Source of the DNA: Clostridiales bacterium
GTDB taxonomy: Bacteria; Bacillota; Clostridia; Tissierellales; Sedimentibacteraceae
NCBI GenBank assembly: GCA_003497505.1
Contig: DNNV01000250.1
Span: 484-7,346, forward strand
DNA length: 6,863 bases
Direction: 5' to 3'
Part shown: piece by piece, positions 1 through 5,892 of the stretch
Position numbering within the stretch: position 1 is the stretch's first letter
Layout of the letters: every line of letters starts with the position of its first letter
The notes under the pieces: model-generated
Told to the model about the DNA's origin: nothing
The model's input: the letters and a program-made list of their open reading frames with translations, nothing else
Database searches by the model: none
Translations under genes and position numbers: made by a program

Positions 1-8
1 TCCTATGT

Positions 9-35
9 TGCGGACAAATATATGTCCGCACTTTT
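9..35 (+). terminator. Intrinsic terminator of a gene left of the window
   Basis: A perfect 8-bp stem, TGCGGACA (9-16) with TGTCCGCA (23-30), closes a 6-nt loop (AATATA) and is followed by CTTTT. This is the form of a rho-independent terminator on the + strand. Read on the minus strand, no T-run follows, so it should serve a plus-strand gene that ends before base 1. No part of that gene's coding sequence can be recognised in the window. Confidence 0.7.
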
Positions 36-188
36 AAATTAAAGCAGTATTATTTAGTTTAACATGGTAAGTACATATTATCAATTGGCATTTTAATCAA
101 GTTTATATTCACACGATGTATATATATCCACAATGCACGTCTTTTCGACTTGTTTTATAAATATTTTTGATAATTTATTAATTTATTA
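31..188. other. AT-rich intergenic stretch, no gene seen
   Basis: No open frame with a ribosome binding site, no tRNA-like fold and no recognisable riboswitch was seen here. It is the upstream region of the small regulator gene. TTGATA at 167-172 resembles a -35 box, but no good -10 box lies at the right distance, so I do not call a promoter from it. Confidence 0.5.
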
Positions 189-212
189 CGTTTTGGCGTA
201 TACGTATAAACG
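189..212. promoter_or_regulatory. Palindromic operator candidate upstream of the small regulator
   Basis: The 24 bases read as an imperfect palindrome: CGTTT, 3 bases, CGTATACG, 3 bases, AAACG. 18 of 24 positions are self-complementary and the 8-bp core is perfect. It ends 47 bp before the chosen start codon at 260, where a promoter or leader would be. Cro/C1-type regulators usually bind such dyads as dimers and often repress their own gene, so autoregulation is the simplest reading. This is inference; no binding site of a close homologue is known to me. TTGGCG (193-198) and TATGGT (217-222), spaced 18 bp, are a weak promoter candidate overlapping it. Confidence 0.4.
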
Positions 213-246
213 AATTTATGGTAAAATTATATCAAATATTATTAGA

Positions 247-252
247 AGAAGG
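247..252 (+). promoter_or_regulatory. Shine-Dalgarno that sets the regulator start at 260
   Basis: AGAAGG lies 7 nt before the ATG at 260. The in-frame ATG at 218 has no comparable purine-rich site upstream, because the preceding bases (ACGTATAAACGAATTT) lack GGAG or GAGG. The shorter protein is therefore preferred. Confidence 0.65.
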
Positions 253-259
253 TATCAAT

Positions 260-502
260 ATGTGTATTAAAGAGGCGGTTATTGAAAGAATCAACGAAAT
301 ATGCGTCCAGAGAGGCCTTGCGGTAAACAAGCTTGCTAACTTGTCAGGCATTACGCCTTCTACCGTCTACAGCGTGTTTGACATTGACAGGAAAGATATA
401 GGCATTGTACTGATTAAGAAAATTTGCGACGGGCTAGAAATTACACTGAACGATTTTTTCACCTCAGAAATCTTTGAAGCGCTGGATCAGGAACTCATTT
501 AA
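260..502 (+). CDS. Small Cro/C1-type (XRE family) helix-turn-helix regulator
   Basis: An 80-residue protein consisting of little more than one Cro/C1-type DNA-binding domain. The HTH is at about residues 22-40, with ANLSGITPSTVYSVF forming the turn and recognition helix. It is followed by the typical continuation with KKICDGLEITLNDFF near residues 53-67. No ligand-binding, dimerisation or protease domain is attached. The start at 260 is chosen over the in-frame ATG at 218 because of the AGAAGG site at 247-252; the longer form would add 14 residues outside the domain. The gene stands alone, converging on the DUF2508 gene with a shared terminator after the stop. Its targets are unknown; a palindrome just upstream suggests autoregulation. 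The family assignment is firm and the biological role cannot be read from the sequence. Confidence 0.85.
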   Translation: MCIKEAVIERINEICVQRGLAVNKLANLSGITPSTVYSVFDIDRKDIGIVLIKKICDGLEITLNDFFTSEIFEALDQELI

Positions 503-510
503 AAAATTTC

Positions 511-536
511 GGTGTAAACTTCTGTTTACACCTTTT
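511..536. terminator. Bidirectional intrinsic terminator between converging genes
   Basis: A perfect 9-bp stem, GGTGTAAAC (511-519) with GTTTACACC (524-532), closes the loop TTCT. On the + strand it is followed by TTTTACTT, ending the regulator transcript. On the - strand it is followed by GAAATTTTTT (510-501), ending the DUF2508 transcript. It starts 8 nt after the regulator's stop and 9 nt after the DUF2508 stop. Confidence 0.85.
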
Positions 537-541
537 ACTTA

Positions 542-796
542 TTACATTGCATTTTCATTCTTTATTTGGCGCAGCAAGTATACATATTTTTTTTCGGCAG
601 CCTCAACATTATAAATTGCATAATCAACCAAATCAGGCTCGGATACATTTTCAAATATATTTTTTGCTTCCTCCCATTCCTTCTTGGCACTTTCCAGGTT
701 AGCATACAGCTCATTTTTTGTATCCTGGCTCTTTTGAGACTTGAAGCTGTCCAAAATATTCCTAAATTTTAATTCTTTGTTTGATATATCTCCCAT
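542..796 (-). CDS. DUF2508 (YaaL-like) small protein of unknown function
   Basis: An 84-residue, highly charged, probably all-helical soluble protein. The second half fits the DUF2508/YaaL pattern known from Firmicutes: a KKEWEEAK segment with Trp41, then PDLVDYAIYNVEAAEKKY (about 54-71) and YLLRQIK near the end. The N-terminal 35 residues are less typical and rich in Lys, Ser and Asp. No signal peptide, membrane segment or cysteine is present. GGAGG (802-806, read on the minus strand) sits 5 nt before the ATG, so the start is secure. A TATAAT lies at 817-822 on the minus strand, but I see no convincing -35 partner. In Bacillus the family member yaaL lies next to bofA and recR; here the gene is alone, next to a regulator and a signalling protein. 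Function is not known for the family. Confidence 0.75.
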   Translation of the reverse strand: MGDISNKELKFRNILDSFKSQKSQDTKNELYANLESAKKEWEEAKNIFENVSEPDLVDYAIYNVEAAEKKYVYLLRQIKNENAM

Positions 797-887
797 GATA
801 ACCTCCCTATATAATTATTATAGGCAGGTATCTCCTTTTTATTCATAACATTCCAAAATTATATCAATTTCATTAAGGTAAACCCTT

Positions 888-906
888 ATAATTATTAAAT
901 AATTAT
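888..906. repeat. Perfect AT-only inverted repeat in the divergent gap
   Basis: ATAATTATT and AATAATTAT flank a single central A, a perfect 9-bp dyad made only of A and T. It lies between the divergent DUF2508 and GGDEF-EAL genes, about 20 bp upstream of the predicted sigma-D promoter. It could be an operator, but the whole gap is very AT-rich and chance is a serious alternative. Confidence 0.35.
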
Positions 907-924
907 CAATTATTCAAAAAAATA

Positions 925-952
925 TAAATTTTTGCAACTTTATGCCGAATAA
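925..952 (+). promoter_or_regulatory. Predicted sigma-D (sigma-28, flagellar) promoter
   Basis: TAAA at 925-928, exactly 15 bases, then GCCGAATA at 944-951. The sigma-D/sigma-28 consensus is TAAA, N15, GCCGATAA (or a close variant). The -35 element is complete, the spacing is exact, and the -10 element matches in the invariant GCCGA. Transcription would begin near 957-960, about 90 bp before the GGDEF-EAL start. No comparably good sigma-A promoter was seen in the gap. The match is seen directly; its use by a flagellar sigma factor is inferred and fits the phosphodiesterase and chemoreceptor genes downstream. Confidence 0.6.
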
Positions 953-971
953 ACTTACACAGATATTTTTG

Positions 972-994
972 AAAATGAGTTATGAACTCATTTT
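972..994 (+). promoter_or_regulatory. Perfect 10-bp hairpin in the predicted leader
   Basis: AAAATGAGTT (972-981) pairs perfectly with AACTCATTTT (985-994) around the loop ATG, and ATTTTGG follows. With an A-run on the left arm and a U-run on the right, it resembles a weak terminator or attenuator, though the stem has only two G-C pairs. No plus-strand gene ends upstream that would need a terminator. It lies between the predicted sigma-D promoter and the GGDEF-EAL gene, so a leader attenuator or a protein-binding dyad are both possible. Confidence 0.4.
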
Positions 995-1048
995 ATTTTG
1001 GACAATTATGAATAAATTTTAATCATATAACAAATTACGGAGCTGAAT

Positions 1049-3109
1049 ATGGTCTTAAATAACAATATTTATGAATCAGATGTGAACAAGCTGCTTCTAG
1101 CCTCCCCATATGCTGTCGCCATTCTCGACAGGGATCAGAAGATAGTTGATATCAATGATAATTTTAAAAAAATGTTTCAATACAATCTGGCTGAAGCCAG
1201 AGGAAAATTTATCAGCAGCCTGATCTCTTTTGAGCGCCACAGGAAACAAATCGACAAGAACGTTGAAAAAATATACAATGGTCACGGTCTTAAGCTTGAG
1301 GGGGAGAGGAGGCGCAAGGACGGAAGTGCAGTATATGTTGAGGTAATTGGACATCCCGTAATCCATCAGCAGTCGGTGGTCGGAGTTTACATTCTATACA
1401 TCGATGTATCTGACAAGAAAAATAATGAACGGCAGCTTCGCCTATTCAAAAAAATTCTTGAAAAAAACACTGAGGGAGTTTTTATAACCGACAAAAACGG
1501 CAACGTGGAATGGATAAATAATGCTTTCACTGATATAACCGGTTACACTTCCGAAGATTTGATTATTCCAAAAAATATCTTAGAATCCGGTATTTACAGT
1601 GATGAATTTAACGATATACGGAATCATGTTGTTTGTTATGAATCATGGAAGGGAGAAGTCTGGAATACAAATAAAAACGGCTATACCTATTCCGCATGGA
1701 TGTCAATCAGCAGCATTAAAAATGAACAGGAAGAAATAACTCATTATGTGGGTATTATGAAGGATCTCTCTGAAAAAAAGAAAATTGATAAAAGAATGAT
1801 TGAGCTGCAGCAGAAAGACACCCTGACAGGCCTGTATAACAGGCAGCATTTCCTGGAAGCGATGGAAAGGCATATTGTAACCTGCGAGAAGTTTAACCAT
1901 CAATTTTCTGTCATCGCAATAGATATTGACAGCTTCAAAGATATCAATGATTCTTTGGGTCACAGCGTCGGAGACAGATTACTCATTGCCGTATCCGAAA
2001 GAATGGCAGCTTCATGCACACAGTGTATGATATCAAGGGTTGACGGTGATGAATTTGCTCTTCTGAGTACCTTGGTAGATAAAAATGAGCTGCTATATTT
2101 CGCTGAAATGATGCTTTATCAGTTAGAAATACCATATGTAGTTTCAAATACAGAAATATATCTGAAATTCAATGTTGGAATCTGTTTATTTCCTGAGGAT
2201 GGTAAAAGTTCTGAAAATTTAATGCGTTTTGCAAATGCCGCAATGAATCATTCCAAAAATGAGTTAAGCAGCAGGATATGCTTCTATTCAAATAACATTT
2301 CAAAGGAAACTGAAGAAAAATTTTATTTGGCAAATTATTTGTTTGGCGCAATTACCAATAGCGAATTGACGGTGTGCTATCAGCCCATTTTTGAAATAAA
2401 TGAATTTAAAATCGTCGGGGCCGAAGCATTGCTGAGGTGGCACAGCCCCATACTGGGAAACATTCCGCCTGATAGGTTCATATCTATAGCAGAAAAAACA
2501 GGTCAGATAATTGTTATCGGTGAATGGGTCATAAAAGAGGTATGCAGTCAGATGCACATATGGAAAGACAAAGGATACAGGCTTTTTCCCATATCAATAA
2601 ATCTTTCCGTAAAGCAGTTAGAGCAGCCTAATTTTTCGAAAACTGCCATTGATATAATCAAGAACGAGAATATTAATCCGATGCTTATTGAATTTGAAAT
2701 AACAGAAAGTGTGTCATCAGGAGACATAACACAAATTGTCAGTAACATAAAGGAGCTGAAAAGAAACGGAATAAAAATATCTATGGACGATTTCGGGACA
2801 GGCTTCTCTTCACTTGGACAATTGGATATCTTTGAGCTGGATAAGCTGAAGATTGATAAAATATTTATCGATGATTTAGTAATCGGGACTAGGAGGCAAA
2901 ATCTTGTCAAATCGATTATTGCCATGGCTAAAAGCCTGAATCTTGTAACAGTTGCCGAAGGAATTGAAACATGTGAGCAGCTTGGTCAGCTTAAGGGTCT
3001 GGGCTGCCAGCTGGGTCAGGGATTCATATTCAGCAAGCCGCTGACAGCGGCGGATACTGAAAACTTATTATATCAAGAAAAAGAATTTAATTTTACGACG
3101 TGTAAATAA
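1049..3109 (+). CDS. PAS-PAS-GGDEF-EAL protein, probable cyclic-di-GMP phosphodiesterase
   Basis: A 686-residue cytoplasmic c-di-GMP enzyme with no membrane segment. Domains in order: PAS about 10-122, PAS with PAC tail about 131-243, GGDEF about 250-412, EAL about 430-680. The GGDEF domain keeps DTLTGLYNR (257-265), Asp292, FKDIND (296-301) and GHSVGD, but the signature reads DGDEF (332-336) instead of GGDEF. The inhibitory RxxD site is also absent (CTQC at the equivalent place). The EAL domain looks complete: EAL (459-461), Asn518, Glu550, DDFGTG (580-585), Lys601, Glu637 and Gln657. The likely reaction is therefore hydrolysis of c-di-GMP to pGpG, with the GGDEF domain regulatory. The PAS ligands cannot be told. 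GGAG at 1039-1042, 6 nt before the ATG, supports the start. A predicted sigma-D promoter lies upstream, and the chemoreceptor gene follows after 74 bp. Confidence 0.9.
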   Translation: MVLNNNIYESDVNKLLLASPYAVAILDRDQKIVDINDNFKKMFQYNLAEARGKFISSLISFERHRKQIDKNVEKIYNGHGLKLEGERRRKDGSAVYVEVIGHPVIHQQSVVGVYILYIDVSDKKNNERQLRLFKKILEKNTEGVFITDKNGNVEWINNAFTDITGYTSEDLIIPKNILESGIYSDEFNDIRNHVVCYESWKGEVWNTNKNGYTYSAWMSISSIKNEQEEITHYVGIMKDLSEKKKIDKRMIELQQKDTLTGLYNRQHFLEAMERHIVTCEKFNHQFSVIAIDIDSFKDINDSLGHSVGDRLLIAVSERMAASCTQCMISRVDGDEFALLSTLVDKNELLYFAEMMLYQLEIPYVVSNTEIYLKFNVGICLFPEDGKSSENLMRFANAAMNHSKNELSSRICFYSNNISKETEEKFYLANYLFGAITNSELTVCYQPIFEINEFKIVGAEALLRWHSPILGNIPPDRFISIAEKTGQIIVIGEWVIKEVCSQMHIWKDKGYRLFPISINLSVKQLEQPNFSKTAIDIIKNENINPMLIEFEITESVSSGDITQIVSNIKELKRNGIKISMDDFGTGFSSLGQLDIFELDKLKIDKIFIDDLVIGTRRQNLVKSIIAMAKSLNLVTVAEGIETCEQLGQLKGLGCQLGQGFIFSKPLTAADTENLLYQEKEFNFTTCK

Positions 3110-3174
3110 CCTTGTCTGCAGTTATGCAGCAAATTAGCATCATTGCTTTGGAAATATTATATTTATTTAAAATC

Positions 3175-3179
3175 GGAGG
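3175..3179 (+). promoter_or_regulatory. Shine-Dalgarno that sets the chemoreceptor start at 3184
   Basis: GGAGG followed by AAAA leads directly to the ATG at 3184. The frame stays open upstream to a TTG at 3112, but that codon has no ribosome binding site and lies 2 bases after the preceding stop. The 24 extra residues would also precede the normal short cytoplasmic start of a chemoreceptor. The 3184 start is clearly better. Confidence 0.85.
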
Positions 3180-3183
3180 AAAA

Positions 3184-5187
3184 ATGAAAAGAATTAAATT
3201 AAGCAGCATTAAGCTGAAACTGATTCTCTTTTTTACAATATTAATACTTGCTTCTTCAACTGCATTAGGATTTATTTCAATACAGAGGGCAAGTGAAGCC
3301 TTAACGGAGGAGGCAGAAAGATCTCTTATTACATTAGCTGAAGATGCTGCGAAATTATCTGAAAGCAGAATACAAACTCAGAGAGAAGTGCTCAGCATGA
3401 TGGCTGCCACCCCGGGAATAGATTCCATGGATTGGCAGATACAACAGCCTATACTGGAAGAGCAGCTTAAAAAAACAAACTTTTTAGCTGTTGCAGTGGT
3501 ATATCCTGACGGTGTCGCGCGTTACACTGATGGTACAACAAGTGAATTGGGAGACAGGGCATATGTGAAAAAAGCATTTGCAGGAGAAGCCAACGTATCT
3601 GACCTCATATTGAGCAGAGTAACAAATTCTGTTGTTTTAATGTATGCTGCACCCATTGAAAACGATGGAAAGATCGTGGGCGTATTAATCGGGAGAAGAG
3701 ACGGTAACGCTCTGAGTCTTATTGCAGACGACACAGGATTTGGAGATAGCGGATACGGATACATGATAAATTTAAGCGGTACCGTGGTTGCGCACCCCAA
3801 CAGAGATATGGTAATGGAGCAATTCAACCCCATACAGGCTGCTGAAAATGACGAAAGCATGATCTCCACAGCAAGACTGATTGAAAAGGTACTGGAGGAA
3901 AAGCGCGGTGTCAGCAGCTACGTTTTCAACGAGAATCCATTGTATGCAGGTTATTCTCCCATAGAAGGAAGCGAATGGATGTTTGTTATAACTGCAAGTG
4001 AAAATGAGGTTCTTGCATCAATTCCAAGGCTTCAAAAAGCTATAACAAATGTACTCTATATTGTACTTGCAGCAAGTATCGTACTGGTTTACATACTTGG
4101 AAGCTCAATTACAAATCCAATTATAAAATCCATACAGCATTCTAAGAAAATTGCTGAATTAAATTTGACGGAGGATCTTCCTAAGAAGTACAGAAAAAGA
4201 AAGGACGAAATAGGAGACCTCGCCAATGCGCTTCAGGTTATAATAGACAGCCTTAAAAATATTATTGCAGAAATTACGGATACATCGTCACAGGTACTGA
4301 GAGCATCAGAAGAAATATCCGCTGCTTCTCATCAGTCCGCTGCAGCTGCCGTTGAAATATCCAGCACAATAGAAGAAATATCAAAGGGCGCATCAGATCA
4401 GGCGCAAAGCACCCAGGAAGGCTCAATAAACGCCAACGAGCTGGGTATGGTTATAGAGGAAGATCAGGTATATATGAACAATCTGAATTCTCAGACAGGC
4501 AAGGTAAGTGATGTTGTAAATGAAGGTCTTAAGGAAATCAACACACTGTACAGCATAACTGAAGAAAGCAATGAGGCAAACAAGGAAATCCACAATGTAA
4601 TAATCCAGACAAATGACAGCTCCATTAAAATAGGACAGGCCAGCAATGTGATCTCGTCAATTGCACAGCAGACCAATTTGCTGGCACTCAACGCAGCAAT
4701 AGAAGCAGCAAGAGCAGGAAGCGCAGGTAAGGGCTTTGCAGTAGTCGCGGAAGAAATTAAAAATCTGGCACTGCAATCCTCTGAGTCAACAAAGGAAATA
4801 GATGCAGTGGTAAGCGAGCTGCAGCTTAATTCACAAAATGCCGTTAAGACAATGGAAAGATTGTCCGCCATAGTGGGTGAACAGACAAAAAGCGTAGTAA
4901 ACAGCAGGGATAAGTACCAGCTTATAGCCAATGCTATGAAAGAAACAGAAGGTACTGTGAATTGCCTGAATATTGCCGGTGAAAAAATGGATTCTATGAA
5001 GGAACAAATTCTTGCAAGCATGGAAAATCTTTCGGCAATTGCAGAAGAAAACGCGGCAGCTACTGAGCAGGCAACCGCCTCAATAGAAGAGCAGGCCGCT
5101 TCGGCGGAGCAGATTTCCGCAACAAGCGAAAGTCTGACTACTCTGGCAAAAAGTCTTCAGGAATTAATATTAAAATTTAAAATATAA
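3184..5187 (+). CDS. Methyl-accepting chemotaxis protein with dCache-type sensor domain
   Basis: A 667-residue transmembrane chemoreceptor. It has a short basic N-terminus, TM1 about 11-33, an extracellular double-Cache-like domain about 35-280 (YPDG at 107-110, DRAYVKKAF at 124-132), TM2 about 287-308 and HAMP about 308-362 with KDEIGDL (340-346). The long coiled-coil signalling domain extends to about 660. The signalling tip is canonical: [19 protein letters not shown] (494-512) and [13 protein letters not shown] (517-529). The Glu/Gln/Ala-rich repeats near 380-415 and 620-645 fit methylation helices. There is no NWETF-type CheR tether at the C-terminus. The Cache segment has Tyr127 but not the Arg-x-Trp-Tyr motif of amino-acid-binding dCache receptors, so its ligand is unknown. 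It would work at the membrane with CheW and CheA. It is probably co-transcribed with the GGDEF-EAL gene, since no terminator lies between them. Confidence 0.95.
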   Translation: MKRIKLSSIKLKLILFFTILILASSTALGFISIQRASEALTEEAERSLITLAEDAAKLSESRIQTQREVLSMMAATPGIDSMDWQIQQPILEEQLKKTNFLAVAVVYPDGVARYTDGTTSELGDRAYVKKAFAGEANVSDLILSRVTNSVVLMYAAPIENDGKIVGVLIGRRDGNALSLIADDTGFGDSGYGYMINLSGTVVAHPNRDMVMEQFNPIQAAENDESMISTARLIEKVLEEKRGVSSYVFNENPLYAGYSPIEGSEWMFVITASENEVLASIPRLQKAITNVLYIVLAASIVLVYILGSSITNPIIKSIQHSKKIAELNLTEDLPKKYRKRKDEIGDLANALQVIIDSLKNIIAEITDTSSQVLRASEEISAASHQSAAAAVEISSTIEEISKGASDQAQSTQEGSINANELGMVIEEDQVYMNNLNSQTGKVSDVVNEGLKEINTLYSITEESNEANKEIHNVIIQTNDSSIKIGQASNVISSIAQQTNLLALNAAIEAARAGSAGKGFAVVAEEIKNLALQSSESTKEIDAVVSELQLNSQNAVKTMERLSAIVGEQTKSVVNSRDKYQLIANAMKETEGTVNCLNIAGEKMDSMKEQILASMENLSAIAEENAAATEQATASIEEQAASAEQISATSESLTTLAKSLQELILKFKI

Positions 5188-5191
5188 AACA

Positions 5192-5224
5192 ACACCTCCA
5201 TGTCCCTATAAGACATGGAGGTGT
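5192..5224. terminator. Strong bidirectional terminator
   Basis: A perfect 13-bp stem, ACACCTCCATGTC (5192-5204) with GACATGGAGGTGT (5212-5224), closes the 7-nt loop CCTATAA. On the + strand ATTATTATATTT follows; on the - strand TGTTTTATATTTT follows. It starts 4 nt after the chemoreceptor stop and lies 4 nt beyond the stop of the converging flavoprotein gene, so it ends both transcripts. Confidence 0.9.
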
Positions 5225-5228
5225 ATTA

Positions 5229-5765
5229 TTATATTTCTCTTCCCATTTTTTTCGCTGCTTCAGCATAAATGCCATTTTCAACGTCTTCTCTTGTTTCAGC
5301 TCCAAGTGCCAGCACCATACCGCCTTCACTCCAGCCAAGGTAGCGACAGACCGTGCTGTAATGAGATTTTAAAGCACTCATTGCCCAGTCTTCTTCATCT
5401 CCACCAGCCCCTATTAAAAGCAGCTTCTTTGACTGTTTGCGCAGAGATGAATTTATGGCATAAAACCTATCAATTACCGCCTTAAGCTGCGCCGTCATTC
5501 CAAAGTAATACAGTGGCGTAACCAGCACAACCGCATCAGCCTCCAACAGCCTTGGATAAATCTGCGACATGTCATCATCAAATATACACTTTTCATCATT
5601 TCTTCGACAATGATCGCATCCTGTGCATGGATGAACCTTTAATTTGGCAACATCAAAACGAATAACTTCATTTCCGGCCTCCTGAGCTCCTTCCGAAAAC
5701 TTATCGGCTAAATATGACGTTGTTCCATGCAAGTGCGGACTGCCCGCCAATACTAATATTTTCAT
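5229..5765 (-). CDS. FMN flavoprotein, flavodoxin-like oxidoreductase with Isf-type cysteine motif
   Basis: A 178-residue soluble protein of the flavodoxin-like / NADPH-dependent FMN reductase fold. The N-terminal strand and phosphate loop (MKILVLAGSPHLHGTTSYLA) and the TPLYYFGMTAQLKAVIDRF segment (about 83-101) are the usual FMN-binding elements. Between them are four cysteines in the order Cys47-x2-Cys50-x2-Cys53-x6-Cys60, followed by DDDM. This fits the compact CX2CX2CX4-7C motif of iron-sulfur flavoproteins (Isf), which bind a [4Fe-4S] cluster beside FMN. Many clostridial relatives are annotated only as flavodoxin family or NAD(P)H-dependent oxidoreductase. The electron donor and acceptor cannot be deduced. 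GGAGG (5771-5775, minus) lies 5 nt before the ATG, and its own promoter is seen at 5799-5828. A functional link to the neighbouring dapA is not evident. Confidence 0.85.
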   Translation of the reverse strand: MKILVLAGSPHLHGTTSYLADKFSEGAQEAGNEVIRFDVAKLKVHPCTGCDHCRRNDEKCIFDDDMSQIYPRLLEADAVVLVTPLYYFGMTAQLKAVIDRFYAINSSLRKQSKKLLLIGAGGDEEDWAMSALKSHYSTVCRYLGWSEGGMVLALGAETREDVENGIYAEAAKKMGREI

Positions 5766-5798
5766 TTTTTCCTCCGACTTGTTTATATTTGAACTATT

Positions 5799-5828
5799 AT
5801 TATAATGATTATATTATATTAAAATCAA
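5799..5828 (-). promoter_or_regulatory. Sigma-A-type promoter of the flavoprotein gene
   Basis: On the minus strand TTGATT (5823-5828) is separated by 18 bp from a perfect TATAAT (5799-5804). The expected start point is near 5792, giving a leader of roughly 27 nt that includes the GGAGG site. The region contains other TATAAT-like strings, so the exact -10 box is uncertain. Confidence 0.6.
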
Positions 5829-5833
5829 ATTTA

Positions 5834-5845
5834 CAAATATATTTG
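5834..5845. promoter_or_regulatory. 12-bp palindrome just upstream of the flavoprotein promoter
   Basis: CAAATATATTTG is a perfect palindrome located 5 bp upstream of the -35 box of the flavoprotein promoter. This position would suit a regulator that acts on that promoter. The sequence is AT-rich, so chance occurrence is possible. Confidence 0.3.
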
Positions 5846-5892
5846 GGTCATGCCCTGGAGGAGGAAATTTTTTATTTTTGTAAAATGGACAT

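Noticed and set aside
808..845. Sporulation-type (sigma-F/sigma-G) promoter for the DUF2508 gene, from TGAATA and CCTATAA on the minus strand
   Set aside because: The spacing and the -10 bases match only partly. A plain TATAAT is present, but with no good -35 box, so no specific sigma factor can be assigned.
997..1031. Sigma-A promoter close to the GGDEF-EAL start (TGGACA with TATAAC)
   Set aside because: The two boxes are 21 bp apart, too far for sigma-A, and the -10 would lie within 20 bp of the start codon, leaving too little room for a leader with the GGAG site.
2548..2925. Minus-strand frame of 125 codons inside the EAL coding region
   Set aside because: It overlaps the fully conserved EAL domain; a Ser/Ile/Phe-rich translation is typical of antisense shadow frames.
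3112..3132. Small bulged hairpin (TTGTCTGCA with TGCAGCAA) between the GGDEF-EAL and chemoreceptor genes
   Set aside because: No T-run follows and the stem has a bulge, so it is not a terminator; it does not argue against co-transcription.
3112..3183. Extension of the chemoreceptor reading frame to a TTG at 3112
   Set aside because: There is no ribosome binding site before it, while GGAGG lies right before the ATG at 3184; the added residues do not belong to the family architecture.
4719..4721. Ser513 in the chemoreceptor tip, where many receptors have Glu (AGSAGKG versus AGEAGKG)
   Set aside because: As far as I recall, this variant is common among receptors of Firmicutes and other groups, so it is not evidence of a defective receptor.
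4491..5021. Long minus-strand frame of 176 codons inside the chemoreceptor gene
   Set aside because: It is a mirror of the repetitive Ala/Glu/Ser-rich signalling helices and has no ribosome binding site or family resemblance.
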